A stretch of DNA of 64,000 nt from Bacteroidota bacterium (GTDB lineage Bacteria > Bacteroidota > Bacteroidia > Chitinophagales > Chitinophagaceae), in NCBI GenBank assembly GCA_023415275.1, contig JAEZLJ010000164.1, forward strand, positions 8,267-72,266, given 5' to 3'. Shown in pieces: positions 1-8,839 of this stretch. The notes under the pieces are model-generated. The model had not been told where the DNA came from and made no database searches. It saw nothing but the letters and a program-made list of their open reading frames with translations. The position numbers and the translations under genes are program-made. Positions within the stretch are counted from its first letter, which is position 1, and every line of letters starts with the position of its first letter.

Positions 1-90
1 GGAAGAACTGTCACCATTGACAAGATCCGCGTAAAAGATGCAGGTGGCAAAGAATTAAAGGTGCCATCATTGGTTTATTTTATCAAATAG
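1..90 (+). CDS. C-terminal end of an unidentified protein (5' truncated)
   Basis: The open frame from base 1 reads GRTVTIDKIRVKDAGGKELK and then VPSLVYFIK before TAG at 88-90. Only 29 residues are visible. The alternating hydrophobic pattern suggests a beta-strand-rich C-terminal domain. The tail loosely recalls the ends of GldM-like beta-domain proteins of Bacteroidota, but this is too short to claim. The next gene starts 9 nt downstream on the same strand, so the two could be co-transcribed. Confidence 0.6.
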   Translation, partial: GRTVTIDKIRVKDAGGKELKVPSLVYFIK

Positions 91-99
91 TCATCGCCC

Positions 100-702
100 A
101 TGAGAAAAATAACGGTATTATCAATGATCACTCTGGATGGAGTGATGCAAGCACCAGGGGCTCCAGGGGAAGACACTTCAGGTGGTTTCAAGTATGGCGG
201 CTGGGTGGCACCGTATGGCGACGAGGTGATTGGAAAAGTCATGCAAAAAGTAATGAGGCCATCAGATCTTCTGTTGGGCAGGAAGACCTTCGAGATCTGG
301 GAGAATTACTGGCCACAACATGAGGCAGGATGGCCGGGCATCAATGACGTGACCAAATATGTTCTTTCCACTACCAGGAAAAGCTCGGATTGGAAAAACT
401 CGGTTTTTCTTGATAACCTGGAATCTATTCGAAAGCTTAAGGATTCAACCGCTGACGGCACTTCCGATCTGCAGGTTTGGGGCAGCAGCCAACTGGTACA
501 ATTGTTACTTCGGCATGACCTGGTTGACGAACTTTGGCTCAAGATCCATCCGCTGACTCTTGGCACAGGAAAGAAGCTGTTCCAGGATGGACCGATTCCC
601 GCAGCCTTTACATTATTAGATAGCGTGGTTACACCCAGTGGAGTGATCGTTGCCAGCTATAAGCGTGACGGTGATGTAAAAACAGGTACGGTTGGCAGTT
701 AG
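100..702 (+). CDS. Dihydrofolate reductase-like (RibD C-terminal domain) family protein
   Basis: A 200-aa cytoplasmic protein spanning one RibD_C/DHFR-like domain. The N-terminal strand MRKITVLSMITLDGVMQAPG is typical of YwjB/YyaP-type proteins, followed by LLLGRKTFEIWENYW near residues 57-71 (substrate/NADPH cleft), the TKYVLSTT strand, and a C-terminal LQVWGSSQLVQLLL plus DELWLKIHPLTLGTGKKLF segment, the usual family signature. Members bind NAD(P)H; physiological substrates are mostly unknown, so a reductase role is family inference. It starts 9 nt after the upstream truncated gene. Confidence 0.85.
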   Translation: MRKITVLSMITLDGVMQAPGAPGEDTSGGFKYGGWVAPYGDEVIGKVMQKVMRPSDLLLGRKTFEIWENYWPQHEAGWPGINDVTKYVLSTTRKSSDWKNSVFLDNLESIRKLKDSTADGTSDLQVWGSSQLVQLLLRHDLVDELWLKIHPLTLGTGKKLFQDGPIPAAFTLLDSVVTPSGVIVASYKRDGDVKTGTVGS

Positions 703-935
703 TAATTTATGTTATGCTCATGTTTAATAAGGATGTGCGCAAGATGAGTTAAAAGTAAACTTCCCCAGCTGGGTTAGTACTAAGAATTTTATTTAGAACA
801 TAATGGTATCCCAGAAATCAGACACAGAAGAATGTGTGAACTGCTGCTGGTTAATGGTTACATAACATATTGTATTATACATTCGTTGGACATTTGTTTT
901 CTTTTTAAACAATACAACCTAATTAACAAGAGAAG

Positions 936-1613
936 ATGAAAATTCCGGCGGCGTGGTCAACATCTCACCTCGTGAACTGTTTAGTTTTATTTCTATTTTA
1001 TATTACAGCGTCCTGTCACCTGGCTGATAAGGCTGATGAAATGCCTCAAATGGAAGCTTCAGTAACCGATTCGCTGCTTACCACTATTACTCCTGGTATA
1101 GGGAAAAAATATGCAATGGATGAAATATATAGTCAGTACATCAGCCCAGAACTTCTTTCCTATTTAGAAAAAGCACACCCCTACTGGTCTATACCTGATC
1201 ACAACCAATGGTATCCACAATTATTCAACAAATACAAGACCGATCATTCCCTGGTTAATTATATAACGGGTGATTTTGATTGTAATGGAAAGAAAGACCA
1301 TGCATTGATAGTAGATAAGGGAAAAACCGGATTAGCTGCAGTGGCTTTTCTTGGCCAAAATGATAGTTTTACCACCGTAGAGTTAACAGAGCTTACGCAA
1401 CATGATCGTGAAAAAATTGATTATCTCCTTTCCCTATACAAACCTGGTCGCTATGATATAGATGATCCTGACTTAAAACCATCTGACCCGGCTTTTGTGA
1501 AACTCAAATGCAATAGTATAGGCATTGGACCATTCAAGGAATTATATGAAGGAGGTGATGAGGTGTATTACTGGGAACAAAACGAATTGCGCTCATGCGT
1601 GATCGGAAAGTAA
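936..1613 (+). CDS. Hypothetical lipoprotein
   Basis: A 225-aa protein whose N-terminus has a hydrophobic segment (LVNCLVLFLFYITASC) ending in a lipobox-like TASC, so it is probably a lipid-anchored periplasmic or outer-membrane protein. The middle holds DFDCNGKKDHALIVDKGK, an acidic D-x-D-x-N-G-x-x-D pattern resembling the Ca-binding FG-GAP/EF-hand-like repeats in proteins that describe quantity data. No enzyme motif is visible. It stands alone, with a 233-bp AT-rich upstream gap in which I see no feature beyond a small CCCAGCTGGG palindrome near 764. Function unknown. Confidence 0.7.
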   Translation: MKIPAAWSTSHLVNCLVLFLFYITASCHLADKADEMPQMEASVTDSLLTTITPGIGKKYAMDEIYSQYISPELLSYLEKAHPYWSIPDHNQWYPQLFNKYKTDHSLVNYITGDFDCNGKKDHALIVDKGKTGLAAVAFLGQNDSFTTVELTELTQHDREKIDYLLSLYKPGRYDIDDPDLKPSDPAFVKLKCNSIGIGPFKELYEGGDEVYYWEQNELRSCVIGK

Positions 1614-1726
1614 TACCAGGAAAATGTTTATTGGATCTGTGACTCGAATTGTAGTTCCCGGGAATGTATAAGACAGCCAGTATTCAAGTTCCACATTTTT
1701 ACTTTTTACTTTTAAATGTTGACTTC

Positions 1727-2695
1727 TCAAACTCTCCCGATCATCATCTTCGTATAGATCTTTGCCGCATTGATCAGCATAGTAGCATCTGTATGCATTT
1801 TTAGGGCTTCACATATTTGAAGGTGTGTGCTTCGTTTATTCTGGGTGCGGTGCCAGATCAGGTTGGCAATGGTCAATGCATAATGTGCATAGTGCTTGCT
1901 GGCAGCCCTGTACACCTGCTTTCTTTGTTCACGGGGTACCAGGTTTTGAATGGCATTAATGACCCATCGTATGTCGCGTATGTTATGAGCATTAGTAAAG
2001 GAGGCACTGGAAATGGAGTCTGTATGCATGCGGTACTCTGCCAGTATCTCCGGCGTATAAGCCACCTGGTAATGAGCGGCAATACGGGCCCACATTTCCC
2101 AATCTTCTCCATAATTCACACCATAATAACCCCCCAGCTTTTCATATACTTCCCGCTTCACCGTGATGGTGCAGAATTGGAGCCGTTGTTTGCTGGCGAT
2201 CTTGAACAGCCAGTTTTCCAGCACCCCATCATGATCCATTTCCTGTGTATGTGTCCATAATATGTTTCCATTTTCATCTATGGTATCATAACGGCAAAAG
2301 GCAGCGCCTATCTGTGGGTATTGACGGAACAAGGATCCCATCTTTTCATAATATCCCTTCCTTACACGGTCGTCTCCATGTAGTAAATGCACCAGCCGTC
2401 CATACGACAAATTAATACAGGTTTCAAAATTCTTAAGGCTGCCCACGTTGCGTGGCTGACGATGGTACTTCACCCTGCCTTTGCCCAATTGCTGAACCAG
2501 CTCTTCTACATTGGTATCGGTGCTGGCATCATCAACTACCATTATTTGCATTTGATCCTGCCCAGGGTCTTGTTGTAAGATGCTATCCAGTGTGGAGGGA
2601 AGCAGGTGGGAACTGTTATATACAGGTATCATCACGGACCATAGGGGTCGTCCGGGCATGTCAGGGTATGGCTTTATAATGGGTGGTGACTTCAT
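1727..2695 (-). CDS. Glycosyltransferase family 2 protein
   Basis: A 322-aa GT-A fold glycosyltransferase. The N-terminal core shows PLWSVMIPVYNSSHLLPSTL, then IMVVDDASTDTNVEELV (the nucleotide-sugar VDD motif) and LVHLLHGDDRV, a D-x-D-like metal-binding motif near residue 107. The later GVNYGEDWEMWARIAAHY segment holds the ED-x-W acceptor/catalytic base motif typical of GT2. No membrane segment is visible, so it is cytoplasmic or peripheral. It transfers a sugar from a nucleotide-sugar donor to an unknown glycan. It is divergent from the adjacent acyltransferase, and together they suggest surface polysaccharide synthesis or decoration. Confidence 0.9.
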   Translation of the reverse strand: MKSPPIIKPYPDMPGRPLWSVMIPVYNSSHLLPSTLDSILQQDPGQDQMQIMVVDDASTDTNVEELVQQLGKGRVKYHRQPRNVGSLKNFETCINLSYGRLVHLLHGDDRVRKGYYEKMGSLFRQYPQIGAAFCRYDTIDENGNILWTHTQEMDHDGVLENWLFKIASKQRLQFCTITVKREVYEKLGGYYGVNYGEDWEMWARIAAHYQVAYTPEILAEYRMHTDSISSASFTNAHNIRDIRWVINAIQNLVPREQRKQVYRAASKHYAHYALTIANLIWHRTQNKRSTHLQICEALKMHTDATMLINAAKIYTKMMIGRV

Positions 2696-2845
2696 TTTAT
2701 CTCACAGTAGCAGTAGCGACCACAAGAATAGAAAAAATAATTAAGAAATTATAACATATGTCAAAAGACTTTGGGTGTTACTCCCAATATGGTATCACGG
2801 CCTTTATAAACGAAAGAAATGCTAATAGAGTATATTGTATCAGGG

Positions 2846-3985
2846 ATGGCGAAGTCCAATTACATAAAACCACTGGATGGCGTGAGGGCTATAGCAGTTA
2901 TCCTGGTGCTCATTTGGCACTGGCTACCAAAGGACAGCTACCTGAATGCTGTCCGGACAGGGCCCTTTGGTGTGACGGTGTTTTTTGTGCTGAGTGGCTT
3001 TTTGATTACGCGGATCTTGCTGGAGAACCGCAATGAAGCAGAAGCACTATCCCATTCCACTTCTTCTATCCTTAAGAACTTTTACATACGCCGGGTATTG
3101 CGCATATTTCCAGCTTATTATTTTACTCTTTTTTTGGTGGAGATCTTTCACCATAGACTGAATCTTCCCTTTCCGCGGCAGGAGCTTTTGGCCAACCTGA
3201 GTTATACTTCTAACTTCTATGTATTCAACATTCATTCATGGCCTGCCCTGACACCACATTTCTGGTCACTGGCTGTGGAGGAACAGTTTTACCTGGTATG
3301 GCCATTGGCCATGCTGTTCATTCCAAAGAAATTCCTGCTGCACCTGGTGGGCTTATTCATTGGCATAGGCATCATCAGCCAGTTCTTAGCTAGTGATCCC
3401 GAATTCAGTTATGTATTGCCTCAAACCTGCCTGGATGCTTTGGGATTGGGAGGCTTGCTGGCCTGGATCATGGTTTTCAAACCACATTGGTTGAGAAAGA
3501 CCTACCGGTTGATGAACATTGCTGCGCTAGCCGGTTTGCTGATCATGATACTGGATTGGTGCGGATGGCAGTTTTACCACCAATGGAGAATACTGTATTC
3601 CATTTTTGGCTGCTGGATGATCTGTTATATACTGGTGCATCAACACCAGCGAACAGTAATCCTGAGGTTATTGAACAATCCTTTATTGATAAGGGTAGGC
3701 AAGGTAAGTTATGGCATGTACCTCTATCATGTGTTGTACTTCTATTTGTTGTGGTATAAAACCATGGAACTGTTCAACCGGCTGATCCCTTTCATTCCGG
3801 CTAACTACTACCCTTACCTGTTTTTTGCCATTCATACCTGTGTGCTGTACTTCTGTTGCTGGCTGTCATGGACTTTTATGGGAAAGCCTATACTGAACCT
3901 GAAGCAGCTGTTCACCTATCAACACAAATCGTCTTCAAATCAAAAGTTGCCACTTACAATAGAAGGAGCCGGCTCACGAACGTAA
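2846..3985 (+). CDS. Acyltransferase family 3 (OafA/YrhL-like) membrane protein
   Basis: About 379 aa with some ten hydrophobic segments and the hallmark N-terminus YIKPLDGVRAIAVILVLIWH, whose R and H are conserved in acyltransferase-3 proteins. FFVLSGFLITRILL and the RRVLRIFPAYYFTL arginine motif follow, then HFWSLAVEEQFYLVWPL, the catalytic-region signature. Such proteins O-acylate extracytoplasmic glycans such as O-antigen or exopolysaccharide. I place the start at ATG 2846 (MAKSNYIKPLDG); an in-frame ATG at 2819 adds nine residues unlike the family N-terminus. It is divergent from the glycosyltransferase. Confidence 0.9.
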   Translation: MAKSNYIKPLDGVRAIAVILVLIWHWLPKDSYLNAVRTGPFGVTVFFVLSGFLITRILLENRNEAEALSHSTSSILKNFYIRRVLRIFPAYYFTLFLVEIFHHRLNLPFPRQELLANLSYTSNFYVFNIHSWPALTPHFWSLAVEEQFYLVWPLAMLFIPKKFLLHLVGLFIGIGIISQFLASDPEFSYVLPQTCLDALGLGGLLAWIMVFKPHWLRKTYRLMNIAALAGLLIMILDWCGWQFYHQWRILYSIFGCWMICYILVHQHQRTVILRLLNNPLLIRVGKVSYGMYLYHVLYFYLLWYKTMELFNRLIPFIPANYYPYLFFAIHTCVLYFCCWLSWTFMGKPILNLKQLFTYQHKSSSNQKLPLTIEGAGSRT

Positions 3986-3993
3986 GCCAGCTC
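3966..3993. terminator. GC-rich hairpin between convergent genes
   Basis: The arms GAGCCGGCTCACG and CGTAAGCCAGCTC are separated by two bases. Read on the minus strand the 13 positions pair with two G-U wobbles. The hairpin overlaps the stop codon of the acyltransferase and lies just past the end of the minus-strand TonB receptor gene. There is no clean T-run on either side, so factor-independent termination is uncertain. Confidence 0.3.
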
Positions 3994-4007
3994 TTTGAAT
4001 AGTAATA

Positions 4008-6557
4008 TTATTTGATAGTGTACCTGAAGCCTGAATAGAACAACCTTCCTGAGAGAGGTCCCCACACAAGGGAAGCGTCAAAATAATCACCAAAAGGCTC
4101 AGAAGCCGAGATGATGGCATTCTTTTGAAAATAGTTGGTAAGGTTCTCTCCACCTACATAAAAATCAAACTGCTTTTTCTTTCCTATGCTTTTACTCAAC
4201 TGGGCGTTCATGGTGACATAGGAAGGCGATCTTTCTTCCAGCTTGAAAGCATCCGGATTTATATATGTGGAGGGCAGCCTTTTCTGACCTGTGAAGTTTA
4301 CGGTGTAATCTATCTTCCAGCCCTTAAGGTCATAAGCCAGGTTGGCAAAGGCCCTGTGTTTGGCCGTAAACGGTTTTTCTAGAAGCTGGCCGCTATAGGT
4401 GGTGTTCACATCAAAATAGCGATACGCCAGGCGAAGCTCCAGCTTATTAACGGGTACCAGGTTCATTTCGGCCTGGAAGCTATTGGAATAAGACTTGCCG
4501 GCAAGGTTGTAAAACCTTACCTCCCTGGCATTCTCCAGGTCAACCACAACCTGGTTGGTGAAATCATTGCGGTAGAAATCTACACCTATAGATGCGTCCC
4601 TGCTGAAAAGGTGAAACTTCTGATCCAAACTAATGCCTTTATTCCAGGCCACTTCAGGTTGCAGGCCATAGGCCTTACCAGCAACAGGATTCAGGATATT
4701 AATCATCCTGGAACTAACCAGAACACCAATATTCTCAGCAAAGATGTCTGCCGTCCTCTGGCCCCTACCAGCACTCAACCTGATGGTGGTATTGCTTGCG
4801 GGCGAATACCTGATATTTAGGCGCGGTGTGGCAAACCATCCATACAGGCTGTTATGATCTGCCCTTATGCCGGCCACCAGATCCAGCTTGTCACCGGGTG
4901 CATAGGTATATTCTCCAAAAGCACCTGGAATCACTTCCTTCCTGTCGTAAGGCGTAGCCTGCAGTTGTTCCTTGTACTGGTCATACAAAAAGCTGAGGCC
5001 TGCCTTGAACTTGTGTACATCGGAATTGATCCTTGATTGGTAAATAAGATTGGAATAGAAATTCTTCTGGCGTGCATCATATTGTGTAAGGCCAAAATAA
5101 GCGTCCTGCTTATGATCAAAAGCAGACAATTGAAGTCCTATGCTTTTATGCATCTTTTCCGGGAACACGTATCCTATCTTTCCAAACACTTCGTAACGGT
5201 TGGTTTTGATACCCAGCCCGTAATTGTTAGTAGACAACTTATCTTTTGAAGCTTGATAATCGAGCTCCCCCCCTGTTTTATCATCAACCAATGCCTTTAC
5301 TCCAAAATGTGCCATCAATCCATTCTCTCCCAGGTATTGCCAGCGGTGTACACCATTGAACTGGTTGCCTGTGGGCAGATCTTTGAAGCCGTCCTTATTA
5401 AAATCCTGTTTGCTGTTTAAGAAATCATCATGCAGTAAAAAGCCGGTGGACCACTTGCTGTTGATCTTATGTGCCCAGTTCAGATTGACATCGGTTTTAC
5501 CCATACTGTTGATATAACCATTGAGGTACAGCTTTTCGCTGGTTTGTGGCTTTTTCAATTCTACATTGATCTGCCCTGCAATGCTTTCAAATCCATTGAC
5601 TACAGAACCGGTTCCCTTGATCAATTGAATGGATTCAACCCATGGTCCCGCAATACTGTTCAATCCCAGGGGCGTGGCTATGCCTCTTGGACCGGGCAGA
5701 TTCTCTACTGTGAGCTGCGTGTAGATGCCTGCCAATCCTAATAACTGGATCTGCTTTGATCCTGTAGCTGCATCACTGTATGAAACATCCACCGAGGGAT
5801 TGGTTTCAAAGCTTTCACTGAGGTTACAGCAGGCTGCTTTCAAGAGTTCCTTTTTTGTGATGATAGCAGTACGAAAAGGGTTATTGGCATCTATATAACT
5901 CGTGCGTTGCCTGGCTGTGATGACCACACCAGTGAGGTTTTCTTTTTTATCAAGGCTTACCTGTATATCATTCAATGTTCCAATGGAGACTGTATCTGTG
6001 GCAAAGCCTGCATAGCTCACCACCATCCTGTCGGTCTTTTCATTGCGCCTGAGCAGGAATTCACCATGGGGATTGGTAATGGTACTTGTGGAAGTACCCG
6101 CCCAGGTAAGTGTGGCACCGGCCAGGGGATTAACCTGTCCATTTGAAGTTTCCACCACGATGCCCCTGATCATGGTACTATCTGCAATGTCTGCCTGGGC
6201 GATGGCTTCTTCAGCCGCCATTTCGCGATAATGACAGCATTCAGGAAGTGAATGATAAACATCATCCTTTGCCTTCTCCAATGGAGTGTCATGGCCCACT
6301 TCAGCCAGTTTATGGTGAATCTGTTCAAGACCGATCACTGAAGGTTGATATGTTAAAGAAAGGGTATTAGAAGGGATATCCCATTTCGCATCTTGTATGC
6401 CCTTGAGTTTTAAAGCCTTTTCAATTCTGTGTTTACATTGTATGCAAACTCCCGACACTTTGAAACTGGTGTTCACGGAAGCAGCTTCCTGTGCATATGT
6501 AAACAGGCAACTTATTAATAACAGTACAATTAATGTACTACGCTTTATGACTAACAT
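4008..6557 (-). CDS. TonB-dependent receptor with N-terminal heavy-metal-associated domain
   Basis: An 849-aa outer-membrane receptor. Residues 1-22 are a signal peptide. Residues 30-95 form an HMA-like domain with a GVCIQC metal motif (C38, C41). A carboxypeptidase-regulatory-like domain (about 130-210) follows, then a plug (about 225-340, AIITKKELLKAACCNLSESF) and a 22-strand-type barrel ending in FRYTIK. HMA-carrying TonB receptors in Bacteroidota are usually linked to copper or other soft metals. The downstream-neighbour link to the HYC_CC_PP gene 61 bp upstream is the standard pairing. An energy-dependent metal uptake role is inference from this architecture. Confidence 0.9.
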   Translation of the reverse strand: MLVIKRSTLIVLLLISCLFTYAQEAASVNTSFKVSGVCIQCKHRIEKALKLKGIQDAKWDIPSNTLSLTYQPSVIGLEQIHHKLAEVGHDTPLEKAKDDVYHSLPECCHYREMAAEEAIAQADIADSTMIRGIVVETSNGQVNPLAGATLTWAGTSTSTITNPHGEFLLRRNEKTDRMVVSYAGFATDTVSIGTLNDIQVSLDKKENLTGVVITARQRTSYIDANNPFRTAIITKKELLKAACCNLSESFETNPSVDVSYSDAATGSKQIQLLGLAGIYTQLTVENLPGPRGIATPLGLNSIAGPWVESIQLIKGTGSVVNGFESIAGQINVELKKPQTSEKLYLNGYINSMGKTDVNLNWAHKINSKWSTGFLLHDDFLNSKQDFNKDGFKDLPTGNQFNGVHRWQYLGENGLMAHFGVKALVDDKTGGELDYQASKDKLSTNNYGLGIKTNRYEVFGKIGYVFPEKMHKSIGLQLSAFDHKQDAYFGLTQYDARQKNFYSNLIYQSRINSDVHKFKAGLSFLYDQYKEQLQATPYDRKEVIPGAFGEYTYAPGDKLDLVAGIRADHNSLYGWFATPRLNIRYSPASNTTIRLSAGRGQRTADIFAENIGVLVSSRMINILNPVAGKAYGLQPEVAWNKGISLDQKFHLFSRDASIGVDFYRNDFTNQVVVDLENAREVRFYNLAGKSYSNSFQAEMNLVPVNKLELRLAYRYFDVNTTYSGQLLEKPFTAKHRAFANLAYDLKGWKIDYTVNFTGQKRLPSTYINPDAFKLEERSPSYVTMNAQLSKSIGKKKQFDFYVGGENLTNYFQKNAIISASEPFGDYFDASLVWGPLSGRLFYSGFRYTIK

Positions 6558-6618
6558 TCTGGTATTTTTTGAATCAACAATAATTACGCTTAGCAGTGTA
6601 CGCTGGTGTAATTATGTA

Positions 6619-7005
6619 TCAGATCCGGAATACCCTGTTCAAAAGAAATAGAGAGCGGGAATGTACTGGCGGTGAATCATACCAATGGTGAGCCGTTGAC
6701 AGTTCATCAGGTGTCATCACGATAGCTGCAACTGGCGAAGGCCATGGGATAGCAGCAACAGGATTTAAAACCTTGTAAACAAGTTGGGTGCTGACCTGGT
6801 CTGATTTGCTTTTTGAGTTGATGTTCTTTGTTTCGCAGCAGGGTTTTGAACCCATTTTATGCTTATTACCACAGCCAGGGTCTTTTACAGGTGCCAGTTC
6901 AACTGACTTTAATTTACCACAGCAGTAATGCAACTGGAGAGTCATTCCCGTAGAGGAAAACCCGTACACCAGCATGAGCATTATGACAAGTAGTTTTTTC
7001 ATCAA
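6619..7005 (-). CDS. HYC_CC_PP family small cysteine/histidine-rich exported protein
   Basis: A 128-aa protein with a hydrophobic N-terminal leader (KKLLVIMLMLVYGFSSTG) followed by LHYCCGK (H26, Y27, C28, C29), a lone C45 and KPCCETK (C56, C57), the motifs that give the family its name. The C-terminal half has proline-rich PWPSPV. The Cys/His pattern suggests metal binding in the periplasm. It lies directly upstream of the HMA-TonB receptor gene on the same strand, so it is probably co-transcribed and functions with it. Confidence 0.85.
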   Translation of the reverse strand: MMKKLLVIMLMLVYGFSSTGMTLQLHYCCGKLKSVELAPVKDPGCGNKHKMGSKPCCETKNINSKSKSDQVSTQLVYKVLNPVAAIPWPSPVAAIVMTPDELSTAHHWYDSPPVHSRSLFLLNRVFRI

Positions 7006-7027
7006 AGCATAAAGTTAATGAACCTGT

Positions 7028-7210
7028 TTGATGCACCGCATGACGGTGGTCAGAGATTCAAAAGTACACCATGGAAATACTTTCCTGATTTATATTCCAG
7101 CCAGATTTAACTATTTATATGATTTTATAGAACGGCAATGGAGCTATTTAAAAAAACTAACCTTCCGGGAAAGGATAAAAAATGAGCCTACACTTAACCA
7201 GGTGCAATAA
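7028..7210 (+). pseudogene. Possible C-terminal remnant of an IS630-like transposase
   Basis: A 60-codon frame in a gap with no better gene. Its second half, IYIPARFNYLYDFIERQW followed by SYLKKL, resembles the end of IS630/Tc1-type DDE transposases, where a YLPPYSP-N-x-IE-x-W-x-x-LKK pattern carries the last acidic residue. No upstream DDE domain or terminal inverted repeats are visible, so at best this is a decayed fragment; it may be chance. Confidence 0.25.
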
Positions 7211-7230
7211 AAAACCCCTCATCAGAGGGG
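7209..7230 (-). terminator. Factor-independent terminator on the minus strand
   Basis: The stem CCCCTC/GAGGGG (7215-7220 with 7225-7230) closes a 4-nt ATCA loop. On the minus strand it is followed immediately by six T residues (A-run at 7209-7214). On the plus strand there is no T-run. It therefore ends minus-strand transcription, 25 bp after the stop codon of the 39-aa frame at 7255-7374. Confidence 0.75.
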
Positions 7231-7254
7231 CAATACAGTTTTCCGGCTACAATA

Positions 7255-7374
7255 CTAATCTTCATCAATCGGATAAGACTTACAGCTTTTCATAAAGGAA
7301 TATAGGATACTTAATAAACCAATGAAGGTGCAAAGCACATTATTTATTACAATGAACTGAATGATATGTATCAT
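7255..7374 (-). CDS. Candidate 39-aa single-pass membrane protein
   Basis: A short frame on the minus strand starts with ATG at 7374 and reads MIHIIQFIVINNVLCTFIGL, then LLSILYSFMKSCKSYPIDED, before TAG at 7255-7257. The first 28 residues are strongly hydrophobic and the tail is short and polar, so a single membrane helix with a charged C-terminus is expected. What makes it credible is the strong terminator 25 bp after its stop and the absence of any other minus-strand gene that this terminator could serve. Function unknown. Confidence 0.45.
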   Translation of the reverse strand: MIHIIQFIVINNVLCTFIGLLSILYSFMKSCKSYPIDED

Positions 7375-7499
7375 GCCACGTCATGATTTTGATCCGAGTA
7401 AGCAATTAATCAATCCCATAGTAACATATCATGATTGGCAATGACCACAATCATACTTTACCTGCTACTTAGTGGGTTAGATTAGATTACCGGTTAACA

Positions 7500-7742
7500 A
7501 TGAATTTCTTGGTATTATCAAATGAACCCGAGGCCACCAGCTTATACATGGTGGATACTACCGATTGGCATTGGTACATCCTGGTGCATAAAAAAGGTAT
7601 GAAAGGTTCTAATAACCGTCCAGAAAGGATCATCATGGTAAAAGAAGGTGAAGGTTGGCTATGCAGCGATAACCGCTATCCCGAATTAAATAAAAACCTG
7701 CAACGGGAGATAGAATGGTATTATAGAGCCTATACCTGCTAA
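7500..7742 (+). CDS. Small hypothetical protein
   Basis: An 80-aa soluble protein, rich in W and Y, with no signal peptide or membrane segment and no recognised domain. Composition is protein-like (TTDWHWYILVHKKG, ERIIMVKEGEGWLCSDNRYP) and no other gene competes for this interval. It is convergent with the lipoprotein gene that ends at 7759. Function unknown. Confidence 0.55.
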   Translation: MNFLVLSNEPEATSLYMVDTTDWHWYILVHKKGMKGSNNRPERIIMVKEGEGWLCSDNRYPELNKNLQREIEWYYRAYTC

Positions 7743-7758
7743 TATATATATCCAATGC

Positions 7759-8169
7759 CTATTCCAACCTGAACGCTACCTTTTGGGATTTGGTGTGCAG
7801 CTCATGGTCGAGGTAAACAGTGATCATTGCTTCCAGGTTGGCCGCATCATGCAAATTGCCTTTCCATTTCTTGTCTATGTCTAAAGTATCGCCTTCATGT
7901 TCATGAAAGTGTGCAAACAGGTAAGTGGTGGTATCATTTGCCTTCCTGATCACAAGATCGTACCCATGCAAGGGGGCAGTGGATATAGCCTGTGCCTGTA
8001 TGGACACTGAATCATTTAATGATAGAACAGCCCCATTTGAAGGGCTTATGAAAGTAATGGTTGCTTCTGGTATTTTTTCCTCTTCTAATAATTGTTCCTT
8101 TGAATGCATACAACTGAGCATTAGAAAAGGCATGATTCCCGTTTTAAACCAAAAGCTATACAGTTTCAT
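7759..8169 (-). CDS. Hypothetical His-rich lipoprotein
   Basis: About 136 aa. The leader KLYSFWFKTGIMPFLMLSCM ends in a lipobox (MLSC), so export and lipidation are likely. ISPSNGAVLSLNDSVSIQAQ and the following strands look like an Ig-like/DUF4625-type beta sandwich of extracellular lipoproteins. AHFHEHEGDTLDIDKKW and YLDHELHTK add a histidine-rich segment that could bind metal. An alternative ATG at 8178 adds three residues. It precedes no operon partner directly but sits within the metal-associated gene group. Confidence 0.65.
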   Translation of the reverse strand: MKLYSFWFKTGIMPFLMLSCMHSKEQLLEEEKIPEATITFISPSNGAVLSLNDSVSIQAQAISTAPLHGYDLVIRKANDTTTYLFAHFHEHEGDTLDIDKKWKGNLHDAANLEAMITVYLDHELHTKSQKVAFRLE

Positions 8170-8283
8170 TCTTATCATTTAATACCTACCTGTTATAAAA
8201 CACCTGTTTATTTAGAATTTTTCACAGGGCACGGTTGATTGCTGTGTACAATTATTTCCAGGAAAAAATAATCTTCATTTTAT

Positions 8284-8673
8284 TCAGTTGGCTACCACAC
8301 TGGCTTTCATTGCCGGATGATAATTGCAATGATAAGGATAGGTACCTGCCGCACTAAAAGTGTGGCTGTAGCTGCTTCCATAATTCATATCACCACTTGA
8401 AAAGCTGGCATCATCGGCAGTGACGGTATGCAACATATTGTCATTATTGGTCCAGGTGACAGTGGTTCCGGCTTTAACAGTGATACTGCCTGGAGAAAAG
8501 CTCATACCTGATATTGATACTGTATTACCACTGGCCGAAGGTTGTGGATTTGTATTGTTATTGGTATTGTTGCCATAAAGACTGGTGGTATTATCGCCTC
8601 CCTTGCTGCAAGACAAAAGAAAGCTTCCTGCCAGGATCACCAGCAATCCTTTTGGAATAAATTGGATCTTCAT
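8284..8673 (-). CDS. Cupredoxin (plastocyanin-like) lipoprotein
   Basis: A 129-aa protein. The leader GLLVILAGSFLLSC ends in a lipobox, followed by a low-complexity N/T/S/P linker (about 22-50) and one cupredoxin domain. Type I copper ligands are visible: His in MLHTVTADD, then Cys, His and Met in YHCNYHPAM. The GSITVKAGTTVTWTNND strand is the family signature. It is a periplasm- or outer-membrane-anchored blue copper electron carrier or copper-binding protein. The context (HMA-TonB receptor, HYC_CC_PP protein) supports copper handling. Confidence 0.9.
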   Translation of the reverse strand: MKIQFIPKGLLVILAGSFLLSCSKGGDNTTSLYGNNTNNNTNPQPSASGNTVSISGMSFSPGSITVKAGTTVTWTNNDNMLHTVTADDASFSSGDMNYGSSYSHTFSAAGTYPYHCNYHPAMKASVVAN

Positions 8674-8839
8674 TGTCTTTTTTTAGTAGATACGGCTACC
8701 TGGCTGTTTGAGTTGCCTGCCTGCCCATTCAAAAGGGCAATGCCCTTTATTTTAATGCGTACACCTGCACCAGGGAGCAATGGTTATTTCCCTTTGGGAT
8801 AAGTGTATAGATAACATTAATGTGGGAGTAATGAGGTAA

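Noticed and set aside
2758..3036. Open frame overlapping the acyltransferase start
   Set aside because: Alternative-frame shadow of the real acyltransferase with no domain.
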